From contig JACRQG010000008.1 in the NCBI GenBank assembly GCA_016222805.1, positions 62,001 to 126,000 on the forward strand: a stretch of 64,000 bases of DNA, in the 5' to 3' direction. The first letter of the stretch is position 1; every line of letters begins with the position of its first letter. The notes under the pieces were generated by a model, which ran no database searches, was not told where the DNA came from, and saw only the letters and a list, made by a program, of their open reading frames with translations. The translations under genes were made by a program, and so were the position numbers. This DNA comes from Verrucomicrobiota bacterium (GTDB lineage: Bacteria > Verrucomicrobiota > Verrucomicrobiia > Opitutales > Opitutaceae). Positions 43,707-52,220 of this stretch are shown here, piece after piece.

Positions 43707-45284
43707 ATGCGCTTTCTCGCTCCCCTCGCCATCGCCGTCCTCGGGGTCGGCCTGTTTTCCACCGCCTCCGGCCAGGAGTTTGACCTCGTGATCCGGCGCG
43801 GCCGGATCCTCGATGGCGCGGGCGCGCCGGCGGTGGCCGGCGATGTCGCGATCCGCGGCAACCGCATCGCCGCCGTCGGCCGGGTGGAAGGCAAGGGCCG
43901 GACGGAAATCGACGCCCGCGGCCAAATCGTCGCCCCCGGCTTCATCGACGTCCACACCCACTCCGAGGACATTCTCGAGCTCGCCGTCGCCGAGAATTTC
44001 CTGCGGATGGGCGTCACCACCATCGTCACGGGCAACTGCGGTGGTTCGAAGACCGACATCGCAGGCTTCTTTGCCGACCTCGAGCGCACCCGGGTCGCCG
44101 TCAATGTCGCAACCCTGATCGGCCAGGGCAGCGTCCGCGGCCAGGTGATGGGAGGCAGCTTCATGCGCCCCCCCACTCCGGAGGAAATGGACCGGATGCG
44201 CGCGCTGGTCGCCCAAGCGATGAAGGAAGGTGCCGTCGGGATCAGCACCGGGTTGATCTACCTGCCGGGCACCTTCACCAAGACCGAGGAGTTGATCGAG
44301 CTCTCCAAGGTGGCCGCCGCCCATGGCGGCATGTACGTCAGCCACATGCGCGCCGAGACGGCCAAGATCTTCGACGCCCTCGCCGAGCTGATTCGCATCG
44401 CCCGGGAGGCCAGGATCCCCGCGCAGGTCTCGCACATCAAGCTCTCCAGCCCCTCCGCCTGGGGCCGCGCCGACGAGGTCATCGCGCTCCTTGATCGCGC
44501 CCGGGCCGAAGGCCTCGTCATCAACCAGGATCAATACGTCTACACCGCCTCGTCCACCGGGATTGCCACGCTGGTGCCGACAGAGGCCCGGGAGGGCGGC
44601 GTCAAAGAGTTTCGCGACCGCCTCGCCGATCCAGCCAAGAAGGCCGCCATCATCGCCGAGATGAAGCACACCATCCAGGTGGGAAAGCGCGGCGACTACG
44701 GCTACGCGGTCATTGCCAGCTACCCGAAGAACAAGGCGCTCAACGGCAAGAGTGTCCGCGAAGCGGCACAGATTCTCCGGGGATCCACCAGCATCGACGA
44801 CCAGATCGAGGTCATCCTCGACATCACGGCCAACGGCGGCGCCCAGGGGGTCTTTCACGGCATGAACGAGGCCGATCTGCAGAAGTTCCTCGTCCTGCCG
44901 CAGACGATGATCGCCTCCGATGCCGGCCCGCGCCGATTCGGCAACGCCGTGCCGCACCCCCGCGGCTACGGCAACAACGCCCGCGTCCTCGGGCGGTACG
45001 TGCGCGAACTGAAACTCCTCCGCCTGGAGGAGGCCGTGCGCAAGATGACGTCCCTGCCTGCCCGGACCTTCCATCTCGCCAACCGCGGGGAAATCCGGCC
45101 GGGCTTTGTCGCGGATCTGGCAATCTTCGATCCGGACAAGGTCAGCGATCCCTCCACGTTCGACGACCCGCACCACTACGCGATCGGCTTCAGCGACGTC
45201 ATCGTCAACGGCGTCCCAGTGATTCACGACTCGCAGCTGACCGACGCCCGCCCGGGCCGACCGGTGCGGCGCACGGATTCGTGA
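43707..45284 (+). CDS. Exported N-acyl-D-amino-acid deacylase-like amidohydrolase
   Basis: 525 residues with signal peptide FLAPLAIAVLGVGLFSTASG. It is a D-aminoacylase/dihydroorotase-like member of the amidohydrolase superfamily: DLVIRRGRILDGAGAP at the start, metal site PGFIDVHTHSED (HxH), VTGNCGGS with the metal-bridging Cys of D-aminoacylases, YVSHMRAE and VSHIK for the further His ligands, and MIASDAGP for the catalytic Asp. It probably hydrolyses N-acyl-D-amino acids or related amides from the cell wall or environment. It is divergent from the MBL gene and followed at 51 bases by a glycosyltransferase gene on the same strand. Confidence 0.88.
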   Translation: MRFLAPLAIAVLGVGLFSTASGQEFDLVIRRGRILDGAGAPAVAGDVAIRGNRIAAVGRVEGKGRTEIDARGQIVAPGFIDVHTHSEDILELAVAENFLRMGVTTIVTGNCGGSKTDIAGFFADLERTRVAVNVATLIGQGSVRGQVMGGSFMRPPTPEEMDRMRALVAQAMKEGAVGISTGLIYLPGTFTKTEELIELSKVAAAHGGMYVSHMRAETAKIFDALAELIRIAREARIPAQVSHIKLSSPSAWGRADEVIALLDRARAEGLVINQDQYVYTASSTGIATLVPTEAREGGVKEFRDRLADPAKKAAIIAEMKHTIQVGKRGDYGYAVIASYPKNKALNGKSVREAAQILRGSTSIDDQIEVILDITANGGAQGVFHGMNEADLQKFLVLPQTMIASDAGPRRFGNAVPHPRGYGNNARVLGRYVRELKLLRLEEAVRKMTSLPARTFHLANRGEIRPGFVADLAIFDPDKVSDPSTFDDPHHYAIGFSDVIVNGVPVIHDSQLTDARPGRPVRRTDS

Positions 45285-45335
45285 GGCCGGGGCCGGTCCA
45301 CCGCCATCCACCCCCGGATCGGCCGCGTCCCGCCG

Positions 45336-46583
45336 ATGGCCCGCCTGCTCTTTGCGACCTTCGGTTCGCTCGGCGACCTGCATCCTGTGTTCGCCCTCGC
45401 AGGCGAGCTGCGTCGGCGCGGTCACTCCGTGACGCTGGCCACGTCGACCTATTACGAACCCCGGATTCGGGCCCTGGGACTCGACTTCGCTCCGCTGCGT
45501 CCGGATGTCTCGGTCGTCGATCCGGCGCTCGTCCGCCGAATCATGGATGGTCCCCGGGGCACCCGCTTCCTGCTGCGCGATCTCGTCATCCCGGCGGTGC
45601 GGGACATGCTCGCGGACCTCGAACGGGCCGCGGCCGGAGCGGACCTCCTCATCTCGAGTGAGATCATCTACGCCGCTCCCCTGCTCGCCGAGCGGCACCG
45701 CCTGCCCTGGGTCTCCTACACCCTCGCTCCCCTCTCGTATTTTCCGGTGTTTGATCCCTGTGTGCCGCCGCTCGCCCTGGCGGGTGAATGGACCCATCGC
45801 CTGCCACCAGCGGTGGTGCGAACATCGAACTTCCTCGCCGGCCTGACCACCGCTTCCTGGTGGCGGCCCATCCGGGAGCTGAGGCGCGAGCTCGGGCTGC
45901 CCCCCGGCGCCAACCCGCTCTTCGCCGGCAAGCACTCGTCGCTCCTCGACCTGGCGCTCTTCTCGCCGGAATTGCAGCGTGCCCAGCCGGACTGGCCCGC
46001 TTCCACCCGGCAGACCGGCTTCTGCTTCTTCGACGAGCCATCGGCTCCTCTCCCGGAGCCGGTGACACGGTTCCTCGCCGCCGGTGAGCCCCCGATTCTT
46101 TTCACGCTGGGCTCGGCGGCGGTCTTTGGCGCCGGCGATTTCTACGCCGTGAGCGCCCGCGCCGCGCAACTATTGGGACGCCGCGCCGTGCTCCTGCTGG
46201 GATCGAATCCGCCTCCGCCCGGCCTGCCGCCCACGATTCTCGCCTGGGACTACCTGCCCTTTGCCCGCGTGTTTTCCCATGCCGCCGCGTTGGTGCACCA
46301 GGGCGGTATCGGCACCACGGCCCAGGCCCTGCGCGCCGGACGCCCGATGCTGGTCGTTCCCTTCGCCCACGATCAGTTCGACAATGCGGCGCGCGCCGCC
46401 CGGCTCGGCGTCGGACGCGTCGTGTCGCGCCGGCGTTACCATCCCGAACGGGTGGCGCGGGAGCTACAGGCGCTGCTGGGCTCCGCCGCCGTCGTCGAAT
46501 CCGCCTCCGCCATCGGCCGTCGCCTGCAGGTGGAGGCCGGCACAACCGCCGCCGGCGACGCCCTCGAACAGGCGCTCAGTTGA
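45336..46583 (+). CDS. GT1 (UGT/MGT-like) glycosyltransferase
   Basis: 415 residues, cytoplasmic, GT-B fold. The N-terminal acceptor domain begins RLLFATFGSLGDLHPVFALA. The C-terminal donor domain carries the GT1 sugar-nucleotide signature, ALVHQGGIGTTAQALRAG followed by PMLVVPFAHDQFDNAARA. This is the type that glycosylates lipids, sterols, carotenoids or small molecules (family MGT/ertapenem-type and rhamnosyltransferase-like). The acceptor is unknown. Its last 8 bases overlap the end of the convergent small membrane protein gene. Confidence 0.9.
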   Translation: MARLLFATFGSLGDLHPVFALAGELRRRGHSVTLATSTYYEPRIRALGLDFAPLRPDVSVVDPALVRRIMDGPRGTRFLLRDLVIPAVRDMLADLERAAAGADLLISSEIIYAAPLLAERHRLPWVSYTLAPLSYFPVFDPCVPPLALAGEWTHRLPPAVVRTSNFLAGLTTASWWRPIRELRRELGLPPGANPLFAGKHSSLLDLALFSPELQRAQPDWPASTRQTGFCFFDEPSAPLPEPVTRFLAAGEPPILFTLGSAAVFGAGDFYAVSARAAQLLGRRAVLLLGSNPPPPGLPPTILAWDYLPFARVFSHAAALVHQGGIGTTAQALRAGRPMLVVPFAHDQFDNAARAARLGVGRVVSRRRYHPERVARELQALLGSAAVVESASAIGRRLQVEAGTTAAGDALEQALS

Positions 46584-46857
46584 GCAACGCCACCGCGAGC
46601 AGCGCGATCCCGATCACCGTCACCAGCGGACCGAACCACTGATTGCGCGAAATCCGTCGACGCGCCTCTTCGCTGCTGATCCGGCCATCCTTGACTCGCT
46701 CCTCAAGCGTCATCCGGCTGCGCGGCGCCTCCCAGCAGAGCCACATGCCCAGCACCGTCACCATCGCCGCCGCGATCAGCCCCACCTCCTGAGTCACCGG
46801 CAGTTGCAGGGCAACCACCGCGGGCTCCAATGCCGTGGACAGAACGGGTGCGGTCAT
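46576..46857 (-). CDS. Small two-helix membrane protein, hypothetical
   Basis: 93 residues from the ATG at 46857; the frame is open to a TTG at 46911. Two hydrophobic segments (VGLIAAAMVTVLGMWLCW and FGPLVTVIGIALLAVALLN) flank a charged amphipathic stretch (TLEERVKDGRISSEEARRRI) that would be cytoplasmic or periplasmic. I do not recognise the family. The 3' end overlaps the end of the glycosyltransferase gene by 8 bases (convergent). The coding case rests on the clean two-helix pattern and the lack of a better gene in this gap. Confidence 0.6.
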   Translation of the reverse strand: MTAPVLSTALEPAVVALQLPVTQEVGLIAAAMVTVLGMWLCWEAPRSRMTLEERVKDGRISSEEARRRISRNQWFGPLVTVIGIALLAVALLN

Positions 46858-46990
46858 CAGCGTCTTGGTCGGGTTCGGACTATTCGTGAGATCTTCCGGC
46901 GCGGTCCGCAAGCCGCGCGATGACTTGTGTTTGGCCCACGGCCATCTTCCAGTCTCAGCTCAGCGCCTCCCGCAGCCCTCGCCTCCACCC

Positions 46991-48721
46991 ATGCCCCTCA
47001 GCCGCCGTCGCTTCCTGGCTTCGAGTTCCGTCTCCGGTCTGGCCGCCGCCCTGCCGGGCGCGAGCACGGTTCGCGCCGCCGATCCCACCTCCGTGTCCAC
47101 TCCCCCCGGCGCCGTGACCGCCGCCACCCTCTCCGCCGCGGAAACCCTTGCCGGTCTGCAATTCACGGCAGAACAACGCGCCTCCTTGGTGAAGAGTGTG
47201 GCGGAACGGGCCTACCGTCTGGCCGAACTCCGAACGCCCCCTCTCCCCAATCACGTTTTTCCCGTCACCACGTTCGATCCGCGCCTGGCCGGCATTGCCC
47301 CCCTCGCCGCGAACCCGGCCATCCCCGCGCCGAAGGAGCAGCCACCCGTTGCCGTGCGCCCGGCGTCAGAGGAGGACCTGGCCTTCCTGCCAGTCACCCA
47401 ACTGTCGGCCTTGCTGCGGAGCCGCCAGGTAACCTCGCAGGAACTCACCGAACTGGCGCTGGCCCGGCTGAAGCGATTCGATCCGGCGATCTCGGCCGTG
47501 GTAACGCTCACCGAGGAGCGCGCCCGGCTTAAGGCGGAAGCGGCCGATGCGGAACTCCGCGCCGGACGCTGGCGCGGCCCGCTGCACGGGATTCCCTGGG
47601 GTGCAAAGGATCTGCTGTCCGTGCGCGGTTATCCGACGACGTGGGGTGCGGCCCAATTCAGGACGCGTGTCCTGGATGAAGATGCGACCGTCGTGCGCCG
47701 TCTCGATGCCGCCGGGGCCGTGCTCGTCGCCAAGCTCAGCCTCGGGGCCCTCGCGAGCGGCGACAACTGGTTCGGCGGCCAGACGAAATGCCCGTGGAAC
47801 CTCGCCACCGGTTCGTCGGGCTCATCGGCCGGTTCCTGCGCAGCCGTTTCCGCCGGGTTGGTGCCGTTTGCGATCGGCTCGGAGACCCTGGGGTCGATCG
47901 TCTCGCCCGCGACCCGCAACGGCGTGACCGGCTTCCGCCCAAGCTACGGTCGCATCAGCCGCGCCGGTGCCATGGCGCTGTCCTGGTCGATGGACAAGCT
48001 GGGCCCGATTGCCCGCACCGCGGAGGATTGTGCGCTGGTGTTCTCCGTGATTCACGGCGCGGATCCAGCCGACCCGACGGCCGTCGACGCGGCGTTCGAG
48101 TGGCCGTCCGCGACGGATCTGCGCGGCGTGCGGATCGGCGTGCCCCGCGGCGTCTTTGGGGAAAAGGAGGAATCGCGCGCCGCCGACGACGCGGCCCTGG
48201 CCGTGCTGCGCCAACGGGGCGCGGAACTGGTGCCCTTCGATTTGCCGCCCGCCCCCGTGCAAACCTTGCGGCTCGTGCTGACCGTGGAGGCGGCGGCAGC
48301 CTTCGACGATTTCACCCGCTCCGGGGACATCGACACCCTCCTGGCCCCGCGGCCGAGCAACTGGGCGACGTCGCTGCGCGCCGCCCGCTACATCCCGGCC
48401 GTCGACTACGTGCAGGCCAACCGCCGGCGCACGCTTCTCATTCGTGAACTGGAGGAGACCCTGGCTTCCCTCGAGGTGTCGGTTTGGGTCAGCCCGCCGG
48501 CCGGCAATCCCCTGGTTCTCACCAACCTCACGGGGCATCCGTCGGTGTGCGTGCCGACCGGGTTCCTGCCGGTGCCGGGAGCCGCCCCCGATTCCCCGCG
48601 GCGGACCGCCCAGGCGATGACGTTTCATGCCCGGTTCTATCACGACGATCGGGCGCTGACCGCCGCCCACGCCTTCCAGCAGGCGACCGATTGGCACCGT
48701 CGGCGTCCACCGGTGGTGTGA
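46991..48721 (+). CDS. Tat-exported amidase (amidase-signature family)
   Basis: 576 residues from the ATG at 46991, with a twin-arginine signal (LSRRRFLASSSVSGLAAALP). The amidase signature and Ser-cisSer-Lys triad are intact: Lys206 (WGAKDLL), cis-Ser278 (GSSAGSCAAVSAG) and nucleophile Ser302 (GSETLGSIVSP). An extra N-terminal region of about 120 residues precedes the catalytic domain. Members hydrolyse amides of many kinds, including aspartyl/glutamyl amides and amide polymers; the natural substrate is not evident. An exported amidase beside a D-aminoacylase-like enzyme could point to peptide or cell-wall amide salvage. The start lies 133 bases from the divergent small membrane gene. Confidence 0.9.
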   Translation: MPLSRRRFLASSSVSGLAAALPGASTVRAADPTSVSTPPGAVTAATLSAAETLAGLQFTAEQRASLVKSVAERAYRLAELRTPPLPNHVFPVTTFDPRLAGIAPLAANPAIPAPKEQPPVAVRPASEEDLAFLPVTQLSALLRSRQVTSQELTELALARLKRFDPAISAVVTLTEERARLKAEAADAELRAGRWRGPLHGIPWGAKDLLSVRGYPTTWGAAQFRTRVLDEDATVVRRLDAAGAVLVAKLSLGALASGDNWFGGQTKCPWNLATGSSGSSAGSCAAVSAGLVPFAIGSETLGSIVSPATRNGVTGFRPSYGRISRAGAMALSWSMDKLGPIARTAEDCALVFSVIHGADPADPTAVDAAFEWPSATDLRGVRIGVPRGVFGEKEESRAADDAALAVLRQRGAELVPFDLPPAPVQTLRLVLTVEAAAAFDDFTRSGDIDTLLAPRPSNWATSLRAARYIPAVDYVQANRRRTLLIRELEETLASLEVSVWVSPPAGNPLVLTNLTGHPSVCVPTGFLPVPGAAPDSPRRTAQAMTFHARFYHDDRALTAAHAFQQATDWHRRRPPVV

Positions 48722-48837
48722 CGGACCACGCGGCGCGGACGGCAACGTCTTGCGCTCCGGCGGCCCGGGGACTTGGCTCGGGCAATTCCGGAAGCCCCGG
48801 CCTGGTTCCGCGCCCGCCCCGACTCTTCTCGTTCGCC

Positions 48838-49416
48838 ATGTCCGAAACCGCCCCCTCCCCCACCTCTGCTCCGTCGCGAACCGGAGAGGCCGCGATCTTC
48901 GCGATCGATCGTCCGCACCCCAACCTCTTCATCTACTACGCGCTGTCGCTCCTCGTCTTCCCGCCGCTCCTGCCAATCCTGATCCTGCCCCAGTGGTTCC
49001 GGTATCACACGATGCGCTACCGCTTCTCCACCGAGGGCATCTCGATGAGCTGGGGGGTGCTGTTCCGTCGCGAGATCATCGTGAACTACGCGCGGATCCA
49101 GGACATCCACCTGCGCTCGAACTTCGTCGAGCGCTGGCTCGGGCTCGCGCGGGTCCAGATTCAGACCGCCAGCGGCAGCGCCGGGGCTGAACTCACGCTG
49201 GAGGGCCTGCGGGAATTCACCGCGATCCGCGATTTCCTCTACTCCCGGATGCGTGGCGTGAAAGACCATCCGGCACCAGCCGGCAGTGCCGCCGCCGCGA
49301 GCGAGCCCGAACTCGCGGCCGTCCTGCGGGACGTGGCGGGTGAACTGCGGGAGCTGCGCCTCGCCCTCGAAGCCCGCCGCTCTCCGCCGCAGCCGGACAA
49401 CTCGTCCCATGTTTGA
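48838..49416 (+). CDS. PH-domain membrane protein (bPH2, YdbS-like)
   Basis: 192 residues from the ATG at 48838. The N-terminal membrane segment is FIYYALSLLVFPPLLPILIL (about 31-50), followed by a bacterial PH-like domain (YRFSTEGISMSWGVLFRREI, NYARIQDIHLR, GLARVQIQTASG), then an Ala-rich C-terminal helical tail. YdbS/YdbT-type proteins form membrane complexes of unclear function. The next gene overlaps by 8 bases and also encodes a PH-like membrane protein, so they are one operon and likely partners. Confidence 0.8.
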   Translation: MSETAPSPTSAPSRTGEAAIFAIDRPHPNLFIYYALSLLVFPPLLPILILPQWFRYHTMRYRFSTEGISMSWGVLFRREIIVNYARIQDIHLRSNFVERWLGLARVQIQTASGSAGAELTLEGLREFTAIRDFLYSRMRGVKDHPAPAGSAAAASEPELAAVLRDVAGELRELRLALEARRSPPQPDNSSHV

Positions 49417-50293
49417 CCAGGTCCGGAAACTCCTCCTCCGCCTGCTGCGCGTCCCGTCCGAACCGGAGCCACCGGCCGGCGCTCCCGGCACCCTGCGGGT
49501 CTTCCGCGCCGCGCGTAACTACTACCGCTTCCGGCTGTGGCGCTGGGCCCTCACCCAACTGGGCGCGATCCTCGGCCTGGTCGTGTCGGTCGTGATGATC
49601 GATCGCTTCGCGGCCAGCGTGGTCGAGGGGCGCCCCCCCGCACCGCCGGCCAACGTCGCACCGACCGCCCCCGGCGGTGAGCCGGCGGCCGGCCCCGAGG
49701 CACCGGGGAAGGCGCCCAAGCGCACGCGGGCGGATCGCAGTCGCTCCGCCATGCGCCAGGTGACCAATCGACTGCCTGACTGGCTTTTTCCACTCCTCCG
49801 GCTGTTCGAGTACGGCGCCATTGTGCTCTTCCTGCTGCAGCTGCCCTTCACCTACGCCCTGGCCCGCCTCGACTACGAATTCCGCTGGTACATGGTCACC
49901 GATCGCAGCCTCCGCATTCGGTCGGGCCTGACCCAGATCCAGGAAACCACGATGAGCTTTGCCAACCTGCAACAGGTGGTGGTTTCACAGGGCCCCCTCC
50001 AGCGCCTGCTCGGGATTGCCGATGTGCGCGTCCAATCCGCCGGCGGCGGCGAAGGATCGTCGGAGGAGGCCGACAGCTCGCTCCACACCGGGGTGTTTCA
50101 CGGCGTCGAAAACGCCCGGGAAATCCGCGACCTCATTCTCGATCGGCTGCGCCTATTCCGCGAAAGCGGCCTGGGGGATCCCGACGAACCTTCCGCGTCG
50201 CCCTCCGCCGGCGCCCCCGGGACCGACCCGGCCCTCGCGGCGGCCCGCACCTTGCTCAGCGAAGCGCGGGCGCTGCGCCGGACGCTGGGCTAG
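49409..50293 (+). CDS. PH-domain membrane protein, partner of the upstream gene
   Basis: 294 residues. The start overlaps the previous stop by 8 bases (translational coupling). Two membrane segments (ALTQLGAILGLVVSVVMI and LFEYGAIVLFLLQLPFTYAL) are separated by a long Pro/Ala-rich cytoplasmic or periplasmic linker. The PH-like domain (YRWYMVTDRSLRIRSGL-type, here EFRWYMVTDRSLRIRSGLTQ) is followed by MSFANLQQVVVSQGPLQRLL. The organisation fits a YdbS/YdbT-like pair. The C-terminal tail is low complexity. No enzymatic motif. Confidence 0.78.
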   Translation: MFDQVRKLLLRLLRVPSEPEPPAGAPGTLRVFRAARNYYRFRLWRWALTQLGAILGLVVSVVMIDRFAASVVEGRPPAPPANVAPTAPGGEPAAGPEAPGKAPKRTRADRSRSAMRQVTNRLPDWLFPLLRLFEYGAIVLFLLQLPFTYALARLDYEFRWYMVTDRSLRIRSGLTQIQETTMSFANLQQVVVSQGPLQRLLGIADVRVQSAGGGEGSSEEADSSLHTGVFHGVENAREIRDLILDRLRLFRESGLGDPDEPSASPSAGAPGTDPALAAARTLLSEARALRRTLG

Positions 50294-50319
50294 TCCGAAG
50301 GCATCACGCGTTCTCCTGG

Positions 50320-50337
50320 CCGGCGCACCCGCGCCGG
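50320..50337 (+). terminator. Candidate terminator hairpin after the PH-domain operon
   Basis: ccggcgc-accc-gcgccgg, a perfect 7-base-pair stem 27 bases after the stop of the second PH gene. No T-run follows, so function is uncertain. Confidence 0.35.
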
Positions 50338-50410
50338 TCGGCGTCTCCATCTTTGGCTTGCACGCGCGGCCCCGGGGCGTGTTTCCTCCGCGCTCCGCAC
50401 CCTGACCGCC

Positions 50411-51004
50411 ATGTCGAAACCCGAAGGGAAGAACGTCGAGAGTTTCCTGGAGAAGATCATCTTCTCGAGCCGCTGGCTGCAGGCCCCGCTCTACGTCGGC
50501 CTGATCATCGCGCAGGCGATCTATGTGTACCAGTTCCTGCTCGAACTCTGGCACCTGCTGCACAGCGCCGCCACGCAGACCTTCGACAAGGCCGTCGCCC
50601 CCGACCTGAGCACCTACATCATGCTCAGCGTGCTGGGACTGATCGACGTGGTCATGATCGCCAACCTTCTGATCATGGTGATCATCGGCGGCTACGAGAC
50701 CTTTGTCTCGCGCCTCGACCTCGACGGGCACGACGACCAGCCGGAATGGCTGAGCCACGTCAACGCCGGCGTGCTCAAGGTGAAGCTCGCCACCGCGCTC
50801 ATCAGCATTTCGTCCATCCACCTGCTCAAGACCTTCATCACCGTGATCAACCCGGTGGGCGGTGCGCCGCTCAACAACCAGGGAGTGATGTGGCAGGTCA
50901 TCATCCACTGTGTCTTTGTCTTCTCGGCGATCGCCCTGGCGTGGACGGACAAGCTGATGATGGCGGGCGTGAAGGCGCAGGAAGGTTCGTCGGCGGGACA
51001 CTGA
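50411..51004 (+). CDS. yqhA: YqhA/UPF0114 (TIGR00645) membrane protein
   Basis: 197 residues with four membrane segments. Strong family motifs: EKIIFSSRWLQAPLYVGLII at the start, DVVMIANLLIMVIIGGYETF in the centre, ATALISISSIHLLKTFI, and a last segment IHCVFVFSAIALAWTDKLM. The function of UPF0114 proteins is not established; they are inner-membrane proteins found widely in proteobacteria and related groups. It stands alone downstream of the PH operon (117 bases) and converges on the aminotransferase gene. Confidence 0.92.
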   Translation: MSKPEGKNVESFLEKIIFSSRWLQAPLYVGLIIAQAIYVYQFLLELWHLLHSAATQTFDKAVAPDLSTYIMLSVLGLIDVVMIANLLIMVIIGGYETFVSRLDLDGHDDQPEWLSHVNAGVLKVKLATALISISSIHLLKTFITVINPVGGAPLNNQGVMWQVIIHCVFVFSAIALAWTDKLMMAGVKAQEGSSAGH

Positions 51005-51030
51005 CCGGCGCCACTCCGTGGGAAGGGCCG

Positions 51031-51057
51031 GCGCCCGGCTCGGGCCGGAGCCGGCGC
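51031..51057. terminator. Candidate bidirectional terminator between yqhA and the aminotransferase gene
   Basis: ccggctc (51035-51041) pairs with gagccgg (51048-51054), extended by gcgc on both sides with one bulge. It lies between two convergent stop codons. Without a T-run, it is only a structural candidate. Confidence 0.45.
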
Positions 51058-52208
51058 TACCGCCGCAGCTTCAGCAGGCGCTCGCCGGCCGCATGCAGCG
51101 TGGCGGGGCGCTTGGCGAAGTTGAGCCGCACGTAGCGGTTTTCTCCATTCGCGAAGAAACTCGATCCCGGCACCGGCGCGACCCCGATCTCCCGCGTCAT
51201 CCAGTGGGCAAACTCCACGTCGCTGGTATAGCCAAAGGGCGAGATATCTAGCATCACGAAATATGCTCCCTCCGGACGCGTGTAGGTGAGACCGGTCTGG
51301 TCGAGGTAGCCCAGGAGCACGTCGCGGGAGGCCGCGTACTCGGCGCAAAGCCCCGCGTAGTAGGCGGGCGGAAAGTTGAGCGCGGTCACCACCGCGTGCT
51401 GCAGGGGCGCGGCGGCACCCACCGTGAGGAAATCATGTACCTTGCGCGCCTGCGCAATCACCGCCGGCGCCGCCTGCACGTAGCCCAGCCGCCAGCCCGT
51501 GATGGAAAAGGTCTTCGAAAGGGAGGAGCACATCAGCGTGCGCCCCGCCATGCCGGGCAGCGTCGTGAAATAGGTGTGTCGGTGCGGCGGAAACACGATG
51601 TGCTCGTAGACCTCGTCGGTCAGCACCCACACGTCGAACTCCTCGGCCAGCGCGCCGATCTGCAGCAGTTCCTCCCGCGTGAAGACGCGGCCGCACGGGT
51701 TGGAGGGATTGCAGAGGACAAACGCCTTCAGTCCTCCGGCAAAGGCCCGGCGCAGTTCCGCCGGATCGAAACGGTAGTGCGGAGGGTGCAGGGGCACGTG
51801 CACCGGCTGCGCCCCCGAGAGAATCGCGTCCGCCGCATAGTTCTCGTAGAAGGGCGAGAACAGCCCCACGCGATCCCCGGGATCACACACCGTCATCATT
51901 GCCACCATCATCGCCTCCGTGGCGCCACAGGTGACGACGAGTTCCCGGTCGGCGTCCACCGGCACTCCGAGGCACCGCGCAATCTTCGCCCCGAGCGCCG
52001 CCCGCAGCTCCGGCGCACCCCACGTCACCGCATACTGGTGACGATGCGCGTCCATCGCTTCCCGCCCCGCCTGCACCAGCTCCGGCGGCGGATCCCAGTC
52101 CGGAAAACCCTGCGCCAGGTTGATGGCGCCGTGGCGCGCGGCGACCCGCGACATTTCGCGGATCATCGACTCGGTGAAGACCGCGGTGCGTTGGGAGGTG
52201 CGCGGCAT
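51057..52208 (-). CDS. PLP-dependent aminotransferase, class I/II (YbdL/kynurenine-type)
   Basis: 383 residues, cytoplasmic fold type I. Visible features: INLAQGFPDWDPP near the N-terminus, GATEAMMVAMM for the phosphate region, NPSNPCGRVF, TDEVYEH with the PLP-contacting Asp and Tyr, the Schiff-base Lys232 in SSLSKTFSITGWRLGY, and a C-terminal YVRLNFA carrying the carboxylate-binding Arg. This layout matches methionine/kynurenine aminotransferases (YbdL, KAT). It could act on aromatic or sulfur amino acids. The following LysM gene on the same strand lies 12 bases upstream of its start, so co-transcription is likely. Confidence 0.92.
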   Translation of the reverse strand: MPRTSQRTAVFTESMIREMSRVAARHGAINLAQGFPDWDPPPELVQAGREAMDAHRHQYAVTWGAPELRAALGAKIARCLGVPVDADRELVVTCGATEAMMVAMMTVCDPGDRVGLFSPFYENYAADAILSGAQPVHVPLHPPHYRFDPAELRRAFAGGLKAFVLCNPSNPCGRVFTREELLQIGALAEEFDVWVLTDEVYEHIVFPPHRHTYFTTLPGMAGRTLMCSSLSKTFSITGWRLGYVQAAPAVIAQARKVHDFLTVGAAAPLQHAVVTALNFPPAYYAGLCAEYAASRDVLLGYLDQTGLTYTRPEGAYFVMLDISPFGYTSDVEFAHWMTREIGVAPVPGSSFFANGENRYVRLNFAKRPATLHAAGERLLKLRR

Positions 52209-52220
52209 GCCGGGACGCGA

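Noticed and set aside
42888-46169. Open frame of 1093 residues on the minus strand
   Set aside because: Only its 3' part (from 43658) is the MBL gene. The rest is antisense to the amidohydrolase and glycosyltransferase genes, with shadow composition caused by high GC.
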